Position numbers and translations under genes: made by a program. Positions 45,534 through 54,259 of a stretch of DNA of 64,000 nucleotides are shown in pieces. The DNA comes from Phytopseudomonas straminea (lineage in GTDB: Bacteria; Pseudomonadota; Gammaproteobacteria; Pseudomonadales; Pseudomonadaceae). Below the pieces are notes generated by a model, which saw only the letters and a list, made by a program, of their open reading frames with translations, ran no database searches and was not told the DNA's origin. Numbering within the stretch: the stretch's first letter is position 1; each line of letters starts with the position of its first letter. The stretch spans positions 47,845 to 111,844 of the forward strand of contig NZ_FOMO01000012.1 in assembly GCF_900112645.1 (NCBI RefSeq), given 5' to 3'.

Positions 45534-46862
45534 TCAGGCCTGAGCCGGCGTCATCTGCTGCGGCTTCTGGGCCGGCAACAGGGTCAACAACAGCACCGCA
45601 GCAGCCACGAACACCAGGGCGAACCAGGTGTACAGCTGCAGCGGCTGCCAGCCGTCATCGAGCATCAAACCGGCCACGGTCGGCGACAGGATCGCCCCAC
45701 CGCGACCGATACCGATCGCCCAACCTACCCCGGTCGCCCGCACCGACGCGCCGTAGATCAACGGCGACAGCGCATAGAGGCCAGCGACGCAGCCATTGGA
45801 AAACAGCCCGATCAGCAGGCCCATGCCCAGCGCCGCGGTAAACGAGGAGCCCAGGCCGGTGAAGATCACCAGCAGCACGGCGGTGATCAGCATGAAGCCG
45901 GCCAGCACCCGCGCCAGGGAAAAACGCGCCGACAACAGCCCCAGCAAGGTCGCGCCGAAGATACCGCCGATGCTCAGCAGCACACCGCCAGTGACGCCTT
46001 GCTGCACCGACAGGCCGGACTGGGTGAGCAGCTTGGGCGTCCAGCTCATGATGAAGTAGAAGCCGAACATCACTAGGAAGAACAGTACCCAGATCAGCAG
46101 CGTGCTGCGCCGTTGCTCGGGGTCGAACAGCCGGGCGAAGGCACCGCTGTTGGCGTGGCCACCGACCGGTAACGCCGGCAGTGCAGCCAGGCTCGGCCGG
46201 TCCAGTTTCGCGGCCAGGCGGTTGACCCGATCCAGCGCCTTGGCCGGCTGCCGGGAGAGCAGGAAGTCCAGAGATTCGGGCAGCCACAGCAGCACCGGCA
46301 CGATGGCTGCGAAGGTCATCAGGCCGCCGGCGAAGAACACCGAGCGCCAGCCCCAGTGCGACAGCAGCCACACCGCCAGCAGACCGCCGAAGGTGGCGCC
46401 CAGGGCATAACCGGTGGATTGCAGGCTGACCGCCAGGCCGCGCCAGCGTTTGCTGGCGTATTCGCTGGCGATCACGTTGCTACTGGCCAGAATGCCGCCG
46501 ATGCCCAGCCCGGTCAGGCCACGCAGCAGCGCCAGCTGGGTGGGCGTCTGGCTGAGCGACGAAAGCAGCATGCCAGTGCCGGAAATCACCAGACACAGCA
46601 GGATCAGCGGGCGCCGACCAATGCGATCGGCCCAGGGCGCGATGAACAGCGAGCCGGCCGCCATGCCGAGCAGTCCGGCACTGAGCAGCATGCCCAGTTG
46701 CGCGCCGCTCAGCGACCAGTCGGCGGCCACCGACGAGGCCGTGAAGGCCATTACCAGCACATCGAAGCCGTCGATCATGTTGAGCACGACGCAGACGGCG
46801 ATGGCGACCCACTGAAAGCCGCGCATCGGGCCCTGGTCGACGACTTGCCTGAGGTCGCTCAT
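45534..46862 (-). CDS. MFS aromatic-acid:H+ symporter, VanK/PcaK-like
   Basis: A 442-residue 12-segment carrier. CVVLNMIDGFDVLVMAFT is the AAHS-specific acidic first helix, and APWADRIGRRPLILLCL (in part) the conserved cytoplasmic loop. It is divergent from vanA and shares with it a region carrying two VanR-like operators, so a role in vanillate or protocatechuate uptake under VanR control is likely. It is convergent with the OprD porin. Confidence 0.9.
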   Translation of the reverse strand: MSDLRQVVDQGPMRGFQWVAIAVCVVLNMIDGFDVLVMAFTASSVAADWSLSGAQLGMLLSAGLLGMAAGSLFIAPWADRIGRRPLILLCLVISGTGMLLSSLSQTPTQLALLRGLTGLGIGGILASSNVIASEYASKRWRGLAVSLQSTGYALGATFGGLLAVWLLSHWGWRSVFFAGGLMTFAAIVPVLLWLPESLDFLLSRQPAKALDRVNRLAAKLDRPSLAALPALPVGGHANSGAFARLFDPEQRRSTLLIWVLFFLVMFGFYFIMSWTPKLLTQSGLSVQQGVTGGVLLSIGGIFGATLLGLLSARFSLARVLAGFMLITAVLLVIFTGLGSSFTAALGMGLLIGLFSNGCVAGLYALSPLIYGASVRATGVGWAIGIGRGGAILSPTVAGLMLDDGWQPLQLYTWFALVFVAAAVLLLTLLPAQKPQQMTPAQA

Positions 46863-46997
46863 CGCGCACCTCCTGCAACCACTGCTGGATAAACAAGGAA
46901 CGGCCTGCCACAGGCGGCAGCCGAGGGGAATGGACGAATAATCATCGGCGCAGATCCTGAATTGTTTTTATGGAACAGCCGTCGTAACCGTTGCAGA

Positions 46998-47009
46998 AAT
47001 GGATCCAAT
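46998..47009. promoter_or_regulatory. VanR-like operator, carrier side
   Basis: AATGGATCCAAT, eleven of twelve bases of the perfect palindrome near vanA. It lies 136 bases upstream of the divergent MFS gene. Confidence 0.65.
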
Positions 47010-47189
47010 TTTCAATCCATGCTGGCAGCGTCGTGGCGCCGAATCCGGTCCGCAGTCACGTCGAGCCCGTACCGTTCAAGGCCTTGCATAATCGCGAAGC
47101 CTTGAAGAATACGTTCGCTGATCGGACAGTTTGTTTTATTAACTATTTTCCCGAACCACCCTTGACAGTAGGCTGATTAAAAACCAACC

Positions 47190-47201
47190 ATTGGATCCAA
47201 T
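47190..47201. promoter_or_regulatory. VanR operator at vanAB
   Basis: The perfect palindrome ATTGGATCCAAT, identical to the Caulobacter VanR operator as remembered, sits 26 bases before the vanA start. Release by vanillate would open vanAB transcription. Confidence 0.8.
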
Positions 47202-47226
47202 AACTCCAACAATAACCGAGGTCGTC

Positions 47227-48291
47227 ATGTACCCGAAAAATGCCTGGTATGTAGCCTGCACCCCCGACGAAATTGCCGAGAAGCCTCTGGGCCGGCAGAT
47301 CTGCGGGGAAAAGATCGTCTTTTACCGTGGCGCCGAAGGTCAGGTCGTCGCCCTCGAGGATTTCTGCCCGCACCGCGGCGCGCCGCTGTCGCTCGGCTAT
47401 GTCGAGAACGGCAACCTGATCTGCGGCTATCACGGCCTGGAGATGGGCTGCGAGGGCAAGACCGTATCGATGCCCGGCCAACGAGTGCGCGGCTTTCCCG
47501 GCATTCGCGCCTTCGCGGCGGTGGAGCGCTATGGCTTCATCTGGGTGTGGACCGGCGATCAGGCACTGGCCGATCCGGCCACCATCCATCATCTGGAATG
47601 GGCGGAAAATCCCGACTGGGCCTACGGCGGCGGGCTATTCCACATCAACTGCGATTATCGCCTGATGATCGACAATCTGATGGACCTGACCCACGAAACC
47701 TACGTGCACACCTCCAGCATCGGCCAGAAGGAAATCGACGAAGCGCCGCCAGTCACCAAGGTCGAAGGCGATGAGGTGATCACCAGCCGCCATATGGAAA
47801 ACATCATGGCCCCGCCCTTCTGGCGCATGGCGCTGCGCGGCAACGGCCTGGCCGACGACGTGCCGGTGGACCGCTGGCAGATCTGCCGCTTCAACCCGCC
47901 CAGCCACGTGATGATCGAAGTCGGCGTAGCACACGCCGGCCATGGCGGTTACGAGGCGCCGGCCGAGGTCAAGGCGGCGAGCATCGTGGTCGACTTCATC
48001 ACCCCGGAGAGCGAAACCTCGATCTGGTACTTCTGGGGCATGGCGCGCAGCTTCAAGCCAGAGGATCAGGCACTGACTGACAGCATCCGCGAAGGCCAGG
48101 GCAAGATTTTCAGCGAGGACCTGGAGATGCTCGAACGCCAGCAGCGCAACCTGTTGTGGCAGCCCGAACGCCAGCTGCTCAAGCTCAACATCGACGCTGG
48201 TGGCGTGCAGTCGCGACGCATCATCGACCGCCTGCTCGCTGAAGAGCAGGCCCTCGCCGCCCAGAAAATCGACGTCCGCCAGGTCGGCTGA
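47227..48291 (+). CDS. vanA: Vanillate O-demethylase, oxygenase subunit
   Basis: Rieske non-haem iron oxygenase that, with VanB, demethylates vanillate to protocatechuate and formaldehyde. 354 residues from MYPKNAWYVAC; the longer reading from 47191 would begin inside the operator and is rejected. The Rieske ligands are in CPHRGAP and CGYHG (about residues 47-69), and the mononuclear iron site in NLMDLTHETYVH. GAGGT precedes the start. vanB follows after 58 bases. Confidence 0.96.
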   Translation: MYPKNAWYVACTPDEIAEKPLGRQICGEKIVFYRGAEGQVVALEDFCPHRGAPLSLGYVENGNLICGYHGLEMGCEGKTVSMPGQRVRGFPGIRAFAAVERYGFIWVWTGDQALADPATIHHLEWAENPDWAYGGGLFHINCDYRLMIDNLMDLTHETYVHTSSIGQKEIDEAPPVTKVEGDEVITSRHMENIMAPPFWRMALRGNGLADDVPVDRWQICRFNPPSHVMIEVGVAHAGHGGYEAPAEVKAASIVVDFITPESETSIWYFWGMARSFKPEDQALTDSIREGQGKIFSEDLEMLERQQRNLLWQPERQLLKLNIDAGGVQSRRIIDRLLAEEQALAAQKIDVRQVG

Positions 48292-48349
48292 CCCCTGCCC
48301 GTCGCACGCCGCCCAGGTGGCGCGCGCTAGCCCTTACGAGAGCGCCACC

Positions 48350-49297
48350 ATGATCGACGTCATCGTCACCGCCATTGAGCCCCAGGCCCAGGACATTCTC
48401 AGCTTCGACCTGGCCCGTGCCGACGGAGAACCGCTACCCGCCTTCAGTGCCGGCGCCCATATCGATGTGCACCTGCCGGACGGGCTGATCCGCCAGTATT
48501 CGCTGTGCAACCACCCCGAAGAACGGCATCGTTACCAGATCGCCGTGCTGCGCAGCGCCGACTCGCGTGGCGGCTCCATTGCCATGCACGGGTTGCAGCA
48601 GGGCGTCAGGCTGAGCATCAGCGAGCCACGCAATCTGTTTCCCCTGCAGCACGACGCCAGGCGCCACTTGCTGATGGCCGGCGGCATCGGCATCACGCCG
48701 ATCCTGTGCATGGCCGAACGCCTGAGCCACACCGGCGGCGATTTCACCCTGCACTACTTCGCCCGCTCGGCGCCGCAGGCCGCCTTCGTCGAGCGCCTGC
48801 GTCAGTCACCGTTTGCCGACCGCGTGCACCTGCATTTCGACGACGGCGAGCCGAGCAAACGCCCGGACACCGCCGCGCTTATCGGCCCGGCTCAGGCGCA
48901 GACACACCTGTACGTCTGCGGCCCGGGCGGCTTTATGGAACATGTGTTGGACAGCGCCCGCGGGCTGGGCTGGGCGAACGACAACCTGCACCGCGAGTAT
49001 TTCAGCGCCGAGGCCGATGATCAGCCGAAAACCGGCTTCGAGATTCAGCTGGCAAGCAGCGGCGAGGTGCTGCAGGTGCCGGAAGGCGTCAGCGTGGTGG
49101 AGGTGCTGCGCGGCAGCGGCGTGGAGATTCCGGTGTCCTGCGAACAAGGCATCTGCGGCACCTGCCTGACCCGCGTTCTGGAGGGTGAGCCGGATCATCG
49201 GGATCTGTTTCTCACCGAGGATGAGCAGGCCGCCAACGACCAATTCACGCCCTGCTGTTCAAGGGCGAAAAGCGCGCGGTTGGTGTTGGATATCTGA
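48350..49297 (+). CDS. vanB: Vanillate O-demethylase, reductase subunit
   Basis: Passes electrons from NAD(P)H to VanA. 315 residues in class IA order: flavin domain (LIRQYSLCN, about residues 45-53), nucleotide domain (LLMAGGIGITPIL) and a C-terminal plant-type 2Fe-2S domain with CEQGICGTC plus a last cysteine in FTPCCS. The ATG at 48350 is used because the preceding frame overlaps vanA and is not conserved. Second gene of the vanAB operon. Confidence 0.96.
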   Translation: MIDVIVTAIEPQAQDILSFDLARADGEPLPAFSAGAHIDVHLPDGLIRQYSLCNHPEERHRYQIAVLRSADSRGGSIAMHGLQQGVRLSISEPRNLFPLQHDARRHLLMAGGIGITPILCMAERLSHTGGDFTLHYFARSAPQAAFVERLRQSPFADRVHLHFDDGEPSKRPDTAALIGPAQAQTHLYVCGPGGFMEHVLDSARGLGWANDNLHREYFSAEADDQPKTGFEIQLASSGEVLQVPEGVSVVEVLRGSGVEIPVSCEQGICGTCLTRVLEGEPDHRDLFLTEDEQAANDQFTPCCSRAKSARLVLDI

Positions 49298-49313
49298 TCC
49301 CTGCCGGCAGCGA

Positions 49314-49333
49314 TGGTGGGCTGAAGCCCACCA
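49314..49333. terminator. Hairpin after vanB
   Basis: TGGTGGGCTGAAGCCCACCA folds on itself with a two- to four-base loop, 17 bases after the vanB stop and before the convergent GNAT gene. No T-run follows. GGTGGGCTGAAGCCCACC is also a common dispersed element in pseudomonads. Confidence 0.55.
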
Positions 49334-49363
49334 AATCGAATACACGACACCATCCTGAGCCGA

Positions 49364-49831
49364 TTACCCAACACTGAGCTGGCGCGCCATCACCAAGGTG
49401 CGCTCATCGCCTTCGACCACTTCACGCACCACGGCATAGCCCAGCGCCGTATAGAAAGGCACCGCCGTCAACGAAGCAGGCACCCGCAAGCACTGCACAC
49501 CAGCGGCCAGGGCAACACCTTCGACATAGCCCATCAGCGCCTTGCCCACTCCACGCCCCTGCATCTCGGGTAGCACGAACACCGACCTCACCACATCCCC
49601 AGCCAGGCTAGCGGTGGCAATCACACACTCGTCATCGAGCGCGACGAACACCTGCCGTGATTTCATCAGCCCACGCACACCGCCAGCATCGAAATTGGCC
49701 GCCACTCGCTCGATCACCTGCGACGGATAATCCGCGGCATTGCTGAGCCTTAAGGTCTGCACGATGACCCTGCTGATGGCTTCGGCATCCGCCTCCCGGG
49801 CCGGGCGGATCGCCCACTGCACCTCAGCCAT
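49364..49831 (-). CDS. GNAT-family N-acetyltransferase
   Basis: A 155-residue acetyltransferase. VFVLPEMQGRGVGKALMGYV is the acetyl-CoA pyrophosphate-binding motif A (about residues 87-106), and PFYTALGYAVVRE the C-terminal strand-helix typical of GNAT. The substrate is unknown. Its start overlaps the vanR end by eight bases, so it is expressed with vanR. Confidence 0.88.
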   Translation of the reverse strand: MAEVQWAIRPAREADAEAISRVIVQTLRLSNAADYPSQVIERVAANFDAGGVRGLMKSRQVFVALDDECVIATASLAGDVVRSVFVLPEMQGRGVGKALMGYVEGVALAAGVQCLRVPASLTAVPFYTALGYAVVREVVEGDERTLVMARQLSVG

Positions 49832-50540
49832 CGCGCAGGATCGTCATCGCGGCTTCACCCGTTTCATCGCTCTGCATCGCCCGGGCGTAACGCAGGGTGG
49901 CGTTGGCGTGCTCGCGCATGATGCCTTCGGCGCGCGCGCCCTGGCCGTTGACCAGTGCGTCGTAGACGGCGTGGTGCTGCATGTGGGCAAAGCTGAAGCG
50001 CCGGTACTCGCGCGCCATGTCGTTGCCATCCACGGCCAGGGAGCTGACCGAGGCGAACGGCAGGTGATCGTTGCGCGACAGCGCCACGGCGATGGCGCTG
50101 TTGCCGCTGGCCTCGATGATCGTCTGATGGAAGCGTTTATTGAGGTCGTGGTAGATCTCCAGTTCCTCCATCACCACATGGCCCTTGTCGAACAGCTGAT
50201 CGCCCTCCACCAGGCAGGCGTACAAGCGCTGCCGAGTGTCGTCACTGAGGCCGCGTTCGGCGGCCTGGCGTGCAGCCAGGCCCTCCAGCACGCCGCGCAC
50301 TTCCACGGCGCCGGCTATGTCGTCGTCGGTCACCGCCCGCACCGTGTAGCCCCGGCCCGGCGCCTTGCACAGCAGGCCTTCCTGCTCGAGGGTGCGAAAG
50401 GCGATACGGATCGGCGTGCGCGATACCTGCAACCGCTCGGCGGTAGGGATTTCAGCGATGCGCTCGCCCGCCGCCAGCTCTCCCGAGGCGATCATCTGCC
50501 GTAGTGCCGCCAGCACCCGCTGTCCGGATTTGTACATCAC
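49824..50540 (-). CDS. vanR: GntR/FCD-family repressor, probable VanR
   Basis: A 238-residue GntR regulator with the winged helix at the N-terminus (ERLQVSRTPIRIAFRTLEQEGLL, in part) and an all-helical FCD ligand domain whose histidines (NKRFHQTI, MQHHAVYDAL) probably bind metal and vanillate. It lies beside vanAB on the opposite strand, and VanR-type operators precede vanA. Its ATG overlaps the stop of the upstream HEAT-repeat gene. Confidence 0.88.
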   Translation of the reverse strand: MMYKSGQRVLAALRQMIASGELAAGERIAEIPTAERLQVSRTPIRIAFRTLEQEGLLCKAPGRGYTVRAVTDDDIAGAVEVRGVLEGLAARQAAERGLSDDTRQRLYACLVEGDQLFDKGHVVMEELEIYHDLNKRFHQTIIEASGNSAIAVALSRNDHLPFASVSSLAVDGNDMAREYRRFSFAHMQHHAVYDALVNGQGARAEGIMREHANATLRYARAMQSDETGEAAMTILRDG

Positions 50541-51079
50541 GGCTTGTCCTCCAGCTGAACCCGATCGAGCGCTCGGCGAGCTGCCTTGCCGTAGTTTCGA
50601 TTATCGACAAGACGCTCGAGAGCGGCCCGCGCCGCTGGAAGTCGCCTGTTCTGCTCCAGCAGGGAGAAGGCAGCGCTCTGAAACAGCACATAACGCTCCT
50701 GCTCGATGATCGATAGGGCAAAGTTGATTTCATCAGCGCCTAGGTCGAGCAATGCCAGGCTATGGATGCAATTGACGATCAGGCTGTCGTCCTCGCTGTC
50801 GCCGGCATTTATGAGCTGGATAAGCGCGCTGCGGATGAACGCGTCATCGTAATCGCCCCGATAAAGCCCCAGGATCTTAGCCGCCTCGATCCGCACGTCA
50901 TCATCCTGATCACTGCTCACGACGCTGAGCATGAAGGTCGCCAGCGACTGATCGAGCGGCTGCTGGAACCCACGCAAGAAGCACTGCTTGCCGCCATCAT
51001 CGAGTGAATGAAAGTGATCGACGAGCGCCTGGGAAGCCTGCATATCCATCTCGCTAAACATGTAGTCGGGATGCGTCAT
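50537..51079 (-). CDS. HEAT-repeat-like protein, function unknown
   Basis: A 180-residue soluble protein from the ATG at 51077-51079. It is built of paired helices of HEAT type (DDDVRIEAAKILGLYRGD, DDSLIVNCIHSLALLDLG, AARAALERLVDNRNYGKAAR), a scaffold for protein contacts. Internal ATGs at 51061 and 51049 are also possible starts, as no strong ribosome-binding site is visible. The gene ends on the vanR start codon, so it is translationally coupled to vanR. It is not part of known vanillate systems; I do not recognise it. Confidence 0.75.
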   Translation of the reverse strand: MTHPDYMFSEMDMQASQALVDHFHSLDDGGKQCFLRGFQQPLDQSLATFMLSVVSSDQDDDVRIEAAKILGLYRGDYDDAFIRSALIQLINAGDSEDDSLIVNCIHSLALLDLGADEINFALSIIEQERYVLFQSAAFSLLEQNRRLPAARAALERLVDNRNYGKAARRALDRVQLEDKP

Positions 51080-51122
51080 CGTAAAACACCGCACGCCGCT
51101 GAAAGGAGCACATCCGGTAACT

Positions 51123-51512
51123 TCATCGATCCGCGCGCCATCGCTGCAGTGCCCAGCCGGCCAGGCCGGCGGACACCACTTCGAACAAAATCGCCCACAG
51201 GTTGAAGGTCTGCTGCGCACCGCCATCGAGCCACAGGCCGGCGATGCGCCCCAGCGCCAGACTGGCGTAGAGCACCAGCAGCAGGATCAGGGCCGGGCGG
51301 GTCAGCTCGGGCCGCCACAGGGCCAGGGCGAGAAACACCGCCAGGCCGACCGGCAGGGCGCCGTACTGGGCACGCACGTCGGTGACCGCGGACGACTCCA
51401 TCAGCAGCATGCCGCTGACCGCGCCCATTTCCTGGGGCCACAGAAAGTAGGCGCCGCCGAAGCCGGTGAGCAGCAGCAATTGCACAACGAGAAATAGACG
51501 AGCAACGGGCAT
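51123..51512 (-). CDS. Small four-helix membrane protein, DUF4345-like
   Basis: A 129-residue inner-membrane protein with four hydrophobic segments, starting MPVARLFLVVQ with GGAGGA about eight bases upstream. The conserved RAQYGALPVGLAVFLALALW segment resembles DUF4345. A longer reading from 51551 adds 13 unrelated residues. It lies between pobR and the HEAT-repeat gene on the same strand, 39 and 43 bases away. Confidence 0.75.
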   Translation of the reverse strand: MPVARLFLVVQLLLLTGFGGAYFLWPQEMGAVSGMLLMESSAVTDVRAQYGALPVGLAVFLALALWRPELTRPALILLLVLYASLALGRIAGLWLDGGAQQTFNLWAILFEVVSAGLAGWALQRWRADR

Positions 51513-51551
51513 GGCTTGGTCCTCCGGGCACGTGAGCGCAGCATAGGCCAC

Positions 51552-52418
51552 TCAGCGCTGTTGCCGGAAGGCGCTGGGCGTCAGCCCGGTAAGGCGTTTG
51601 AAGAACCGCGAGAAATACGCCGGCTCGGAAAACTGCAGGGCATCAGCGATCTGGCTGAGGGTCATCGACGAGTACACCAGCAGGCGCTTGGCCTCCAGCA
51701 ACTGGCGCTGATGCACCAGAGCCTGGGCGCTCTGCCCGGCGTAGCGACGGGTCATGCTGTTGAGGTGCGCGGTAGTGATGCCCAGGCGCCGGGCGTACTC
51801 CTCGACCGACAGCTGCTCGCGAAAATGCTGCTCCACCAGACGGTTGAACGCCGCCAGATGCTGCTCGCCCCGGGCCGGTCGCTCAGCGGCCTGACGCCCC
51901 AGCACCTGGCGGCCGAGCCACACGGCGATCATGCCGATCAGCGACTGCAGCAGCAGGTTGCGCGCCGGCGCGCTCTGCCCGTATTCGCGGTCGATGGCAT
52001 CAAACAGGCCATCCAGGTAGGCGCGGTCGCCGCCGATCGGATACAGCGCCGAGGTGCTGAACACCGGGTGCTGGGCGCCGAGCTGCGCTTCCAGCTGCGC
52101 CACCAGCGGCGCCGCCAGGGTCAGCACGTAGCCGTCGACATCATCGGAAAACTGGAAGCCGTGCACGCACAGGGGTGGCAACACCTGCAGCGCCACGTCG
52201 TCGATGCGCGACTGCACACCTTCCACCTCGATCAGCGCCGAGCCCTGGCGCAGGTACAACAGCTGCAGCAGATCGGGATGACGGTGCGGCTCGATCACCC
52301 AGTCGTGCAGACGGCTGCGCTTGGGGATCGACTCGCAGTGCAGCAGGTCCGGCGTTGGCCATTCCAGAGCATCGCCATACAGCTTGAATGCCGGAACGGC
52401 GATCTGCGGCTGGCTCAT
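51552..52418 (-). CDS. pobR: AraC-family activator of pobA
   Basis: A 288-residue AraC/XylS-type regulator: an N-terminal cupin-like sensing domain (PHRHPDLLQLLYLRQG, about residues 44-59) and a C-terminal double helix-turn-helix (EEYARRLGITTAHLNSMTRR, SQIADALQFSEPAYFSRFF). It is divergent from pobA, the arrangement of PobR/PobC in Pseudomonas, where it activates 4-hydroxybenzoate hydroxylase in response to substrate. Confidence 0.9.
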   Translation of the reverse strand: MSQPQIAVPAFKLYGDALEWPTPDLLHCESIPKRSRLHDWVIEPHRHPDLLQLLYLRQGSALIEVEGVQSRIDDVALQVLPPLCVHGFQFSDDVDGYVLTLAAPLVAQLEAQLGAQHPVFSTSALYPIGGDRAYLDGLFDAIDREYGQSAPARNLLLQSLIGMIAVWLGRQVLGRQAAERPARGEQHLAAFNRLVEQHFREQLSVEEYARRLGITTAHLNSMTRRYAGQSAQALVHQRQLLEAKRLLVYSSMTLSQIADALQFSEPAYFSRFFKRLTGLTPSAFRQQR

Positions 52419-52557
52419 GGGGCGCTCCCGGAAAATGGCCGATAGGCGAACGGAGTTTATGAAAGTCCAAGTAAACGACGTGAATTTGCCTTATCCACCG
52501 GCCAAGGCCAATCAAAAATACAAGCACAAAGGTCCAAACAACAATATCGAGGACGCC

Positions 52558-53742
52558 ATGAAAACCTCCGTCGCCATCATCGGGGCCGGCCCGTCCGGCC
52601 TGCTGCTCGGCCAGTTGCTGCACAACGCCGGCATCGACACCGTCATTCTCGAACGCCAGAGCCCGGACTACGTGCTCGGTCGCATCCGCGCCGGGGTGCT
52701 CGAACAGGGCATGACCGACCTGTTGCGAGAAGCCGGTGTCGGCGCCCGCATGGACCGCGAAGGCCTGGTGCACGACGGCTTCGAGCTGGCCTTCGACGGC
52801 CGCCGCGAACGCATCGACCTCAAGGGCCTGACCGGCGGCAAGACAGTGATGATCTACGGCCAGACCGAAGTCACCCGCGACCTGATGCAGGCCCGCGAGG
52901 CGAGCGGCGCCGTGACCCACTACCAAGTCAGCGACGTGCAGCTGCATGACCTCAAGGATGGCGCGCCCTACGTCACCTACCTGAAGGACGGCCAGGCCCA
53001 TCGTCTGGACTGCGACTACATCGCCGGTTGCGACGGCTACCACGGCGTGTCCCGGCAATCGATACCCGCCGAGACCCTCAAGGTGTTCGAGCGGGTCTAT
53101 CCGTTCGGGTGGCTCGGCGTGCTGGCCGACACCCCGCCGGTGGCCGAAGAGCTGATCTACGCCAGCCACCCGCGTGGCTTTGCCCTGTGCAGCATGCGCT
53201 CGCCGACACGCACCCGCTATTACGTGCAGGTCGACGCCGATGAGAAGGTCGAAGACTGGTCAGACGAGCGTTTCTGGGCTGAGCTGAAATCGCGCCTGCC
53301 GGCCAACACCGCGGCCAACCTTGTGACCGGGCCGTCCATCGAGAAGAGCATCGCGCCACTGCGCAGCTTCGTGGTCGAGCCCATGCAGTACGGCAAGTTG
53401 TTCCTGCTCGGCGACGCCGCCCATATCGTGCCGCCCACCGGCGCCAAGGGCCTCAACCTGGCCGCCAGCGATGTCAGCACCCTGTACCGCATCCTGCTCA
53501 AGGTCTACCGCGAAGGCCGCACTGACCTGCTGGAGCGTTACTCGGCGATCTGCCTGCGGCGCATCTGGAAGGCCGAGCGCTTCTCCTGGTGGATGACCAG
53601 CCTGCTGCACAACTTCCCGGATACCGATGCCTTCACCGTGCGCATGCGCCAGACCGAGCTGGACTACTTCGTCGGCTCCGAGGCCGGGCGCACCAGCATC
53701 GCCGAAAACTACGTGGGCCTGCCCTACGAGCCCATCGAATAG
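52558..53742 (+). CDS. pobA: 4-hydroxybenzoate 3-monooxygenase
   Basis: FAD- and NADPH-dependent hydroxylase producing protocatechuate. 394 residues, identical in length to known PobA. FAD-binding motifs are IIGAGPSGLLLG (N-terminus), the DG motif CDGYHGVSR and the GD motif LGDAAHIVPPTGAKGLNLA. RAGVLEQG is the substrate-side arginine loop. The longer frame from 52321 runs through the pobR promoter and is rejected; GAGGA precedes the chosen ATG. Confidence 0.97.
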   Translation: MKTSVAIIGAGPSGLLLGQLLHNAGIDTVILERQSPDYVLGRIRAGVLEQGMTDLLREAGVGARMDREGLVHDGFELAFDGRRERIDLKGLTGGKTVMIYGQTEVTRDLMQAREASGAVTHYQVSDVQLHDLKDGAPYVTYLKDGQAHRLDCDYIAGCDGYHGVSRQSIPAETLKVFERVYPFGWLGVLADTPPVAEELIYASHPRGFALCSMRSPTRTRYYVQVDADEKVEDWSDERFWAELKSRLPANTAANLVTGPSIEKSIAPLRSFVVEPMQYGKLFLLGDAAHIVPPTGAKGLNLAASDVSTLYRILLKVYREGRTDLLERYSAICLRRIWKAERFSWWMTSLLHNFPDTDAFTVRMRQTELDYFVGSEAGRTSIAENYVGLPYEPIE

Positions 53743-53798
53743 TCAAATAATCCCTTGAGGGCGCTATGCTCGTGAAATCTTCCAAGAGGACTTGCGTC

Positions 53799-54233
53799 AT
53801 GCGCCCACTGCTTCTCATCGCCGGCCTGTTCGCCGGCCTCGCCCAGGCCGCCGAGCCACTGACCATCGATGTGCACCGTGATGCCAACTGCGGCTGCTGC
53901 AAAGGCTGGATCAGCCATCTGCAGGCCAACGGTTTCACGGTCAATGATCACGTCGAGACCGACATGCACGCGGTCAAGGAGCGCCTCGGCGTGCCCGAGC
54001 GCCTGGGTTCCTGTCATACCGGAGTGATCGACGGCAAATTCGTCGAAGGCCACGTGCCGGCAGCCGACATCCTCAAACTGCGCGAGCGCCCCGACCTCCT
54101 CGGCATCGCCGCGCCCGGCATGCCCACTGGCTCGCCGGGCATGGAACGCGGCAACATTCGCGACGCCTATCAGGTGATTGGATTGGACGCACAAGGCGGC
54201 GAAAGCGTGGTCAGTAGTTATCCGGGCAACTGA
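53799..54233 (+). CDS. Periplasmic DUF411 metal-binding protein
   Basis: A 144-residue exported protein with a signal peptide (MRPLLLIAGLFAGLAQA, about residues 1-17). The mature start carries NCGCCKGW, the DUF411 cysteine cluster linked to copper handling, followed by SCHTGVIDGKFVEGHVP. The start at 53799 gives a proper signal peptide; an ATG at 53766 would add 11 residues. It precedes the zinc peptidase gene by 26 bases and may be co-transcribed with it. Confidence 0.88.
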   Translation: MRPLLLIAGLFAGLAQAAEPLTIDVHRDANCGCCKGWISHLQANGFTVNDHVETDMHAVKERLGVPERLGSCHTGVIDGKFVEGHVPAADILKLRERPDLLGIAAPGMPTGSPGMERGNIRDAYQVIGLDAQGGESVVSSYPGN

Positions 54234-54259
54234 CTCGCCCCCTTTGAAAGGATATCGCC

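Larger units (their letters stand above)
46863..47226. other. 364-base divergent control region of the MFS carrier and vanAB
   Basis: No supported coding sequence. It contains two VanR-type palindromes (46998-47009 and 47190-47201) and a TTGACA hexamer at 47162-47167 without a convincing -10 at standard distance. Base composition is more AT-rich than the flanking genes. Confidence 0.7.

Noticed and set aside
47162..47190. TTGACA treated as a full sigma-70 promoter for vanAB
   Set aside because: No acceptable -10 hexamer 16-18 bases downstream, so only the hexamer is noted.
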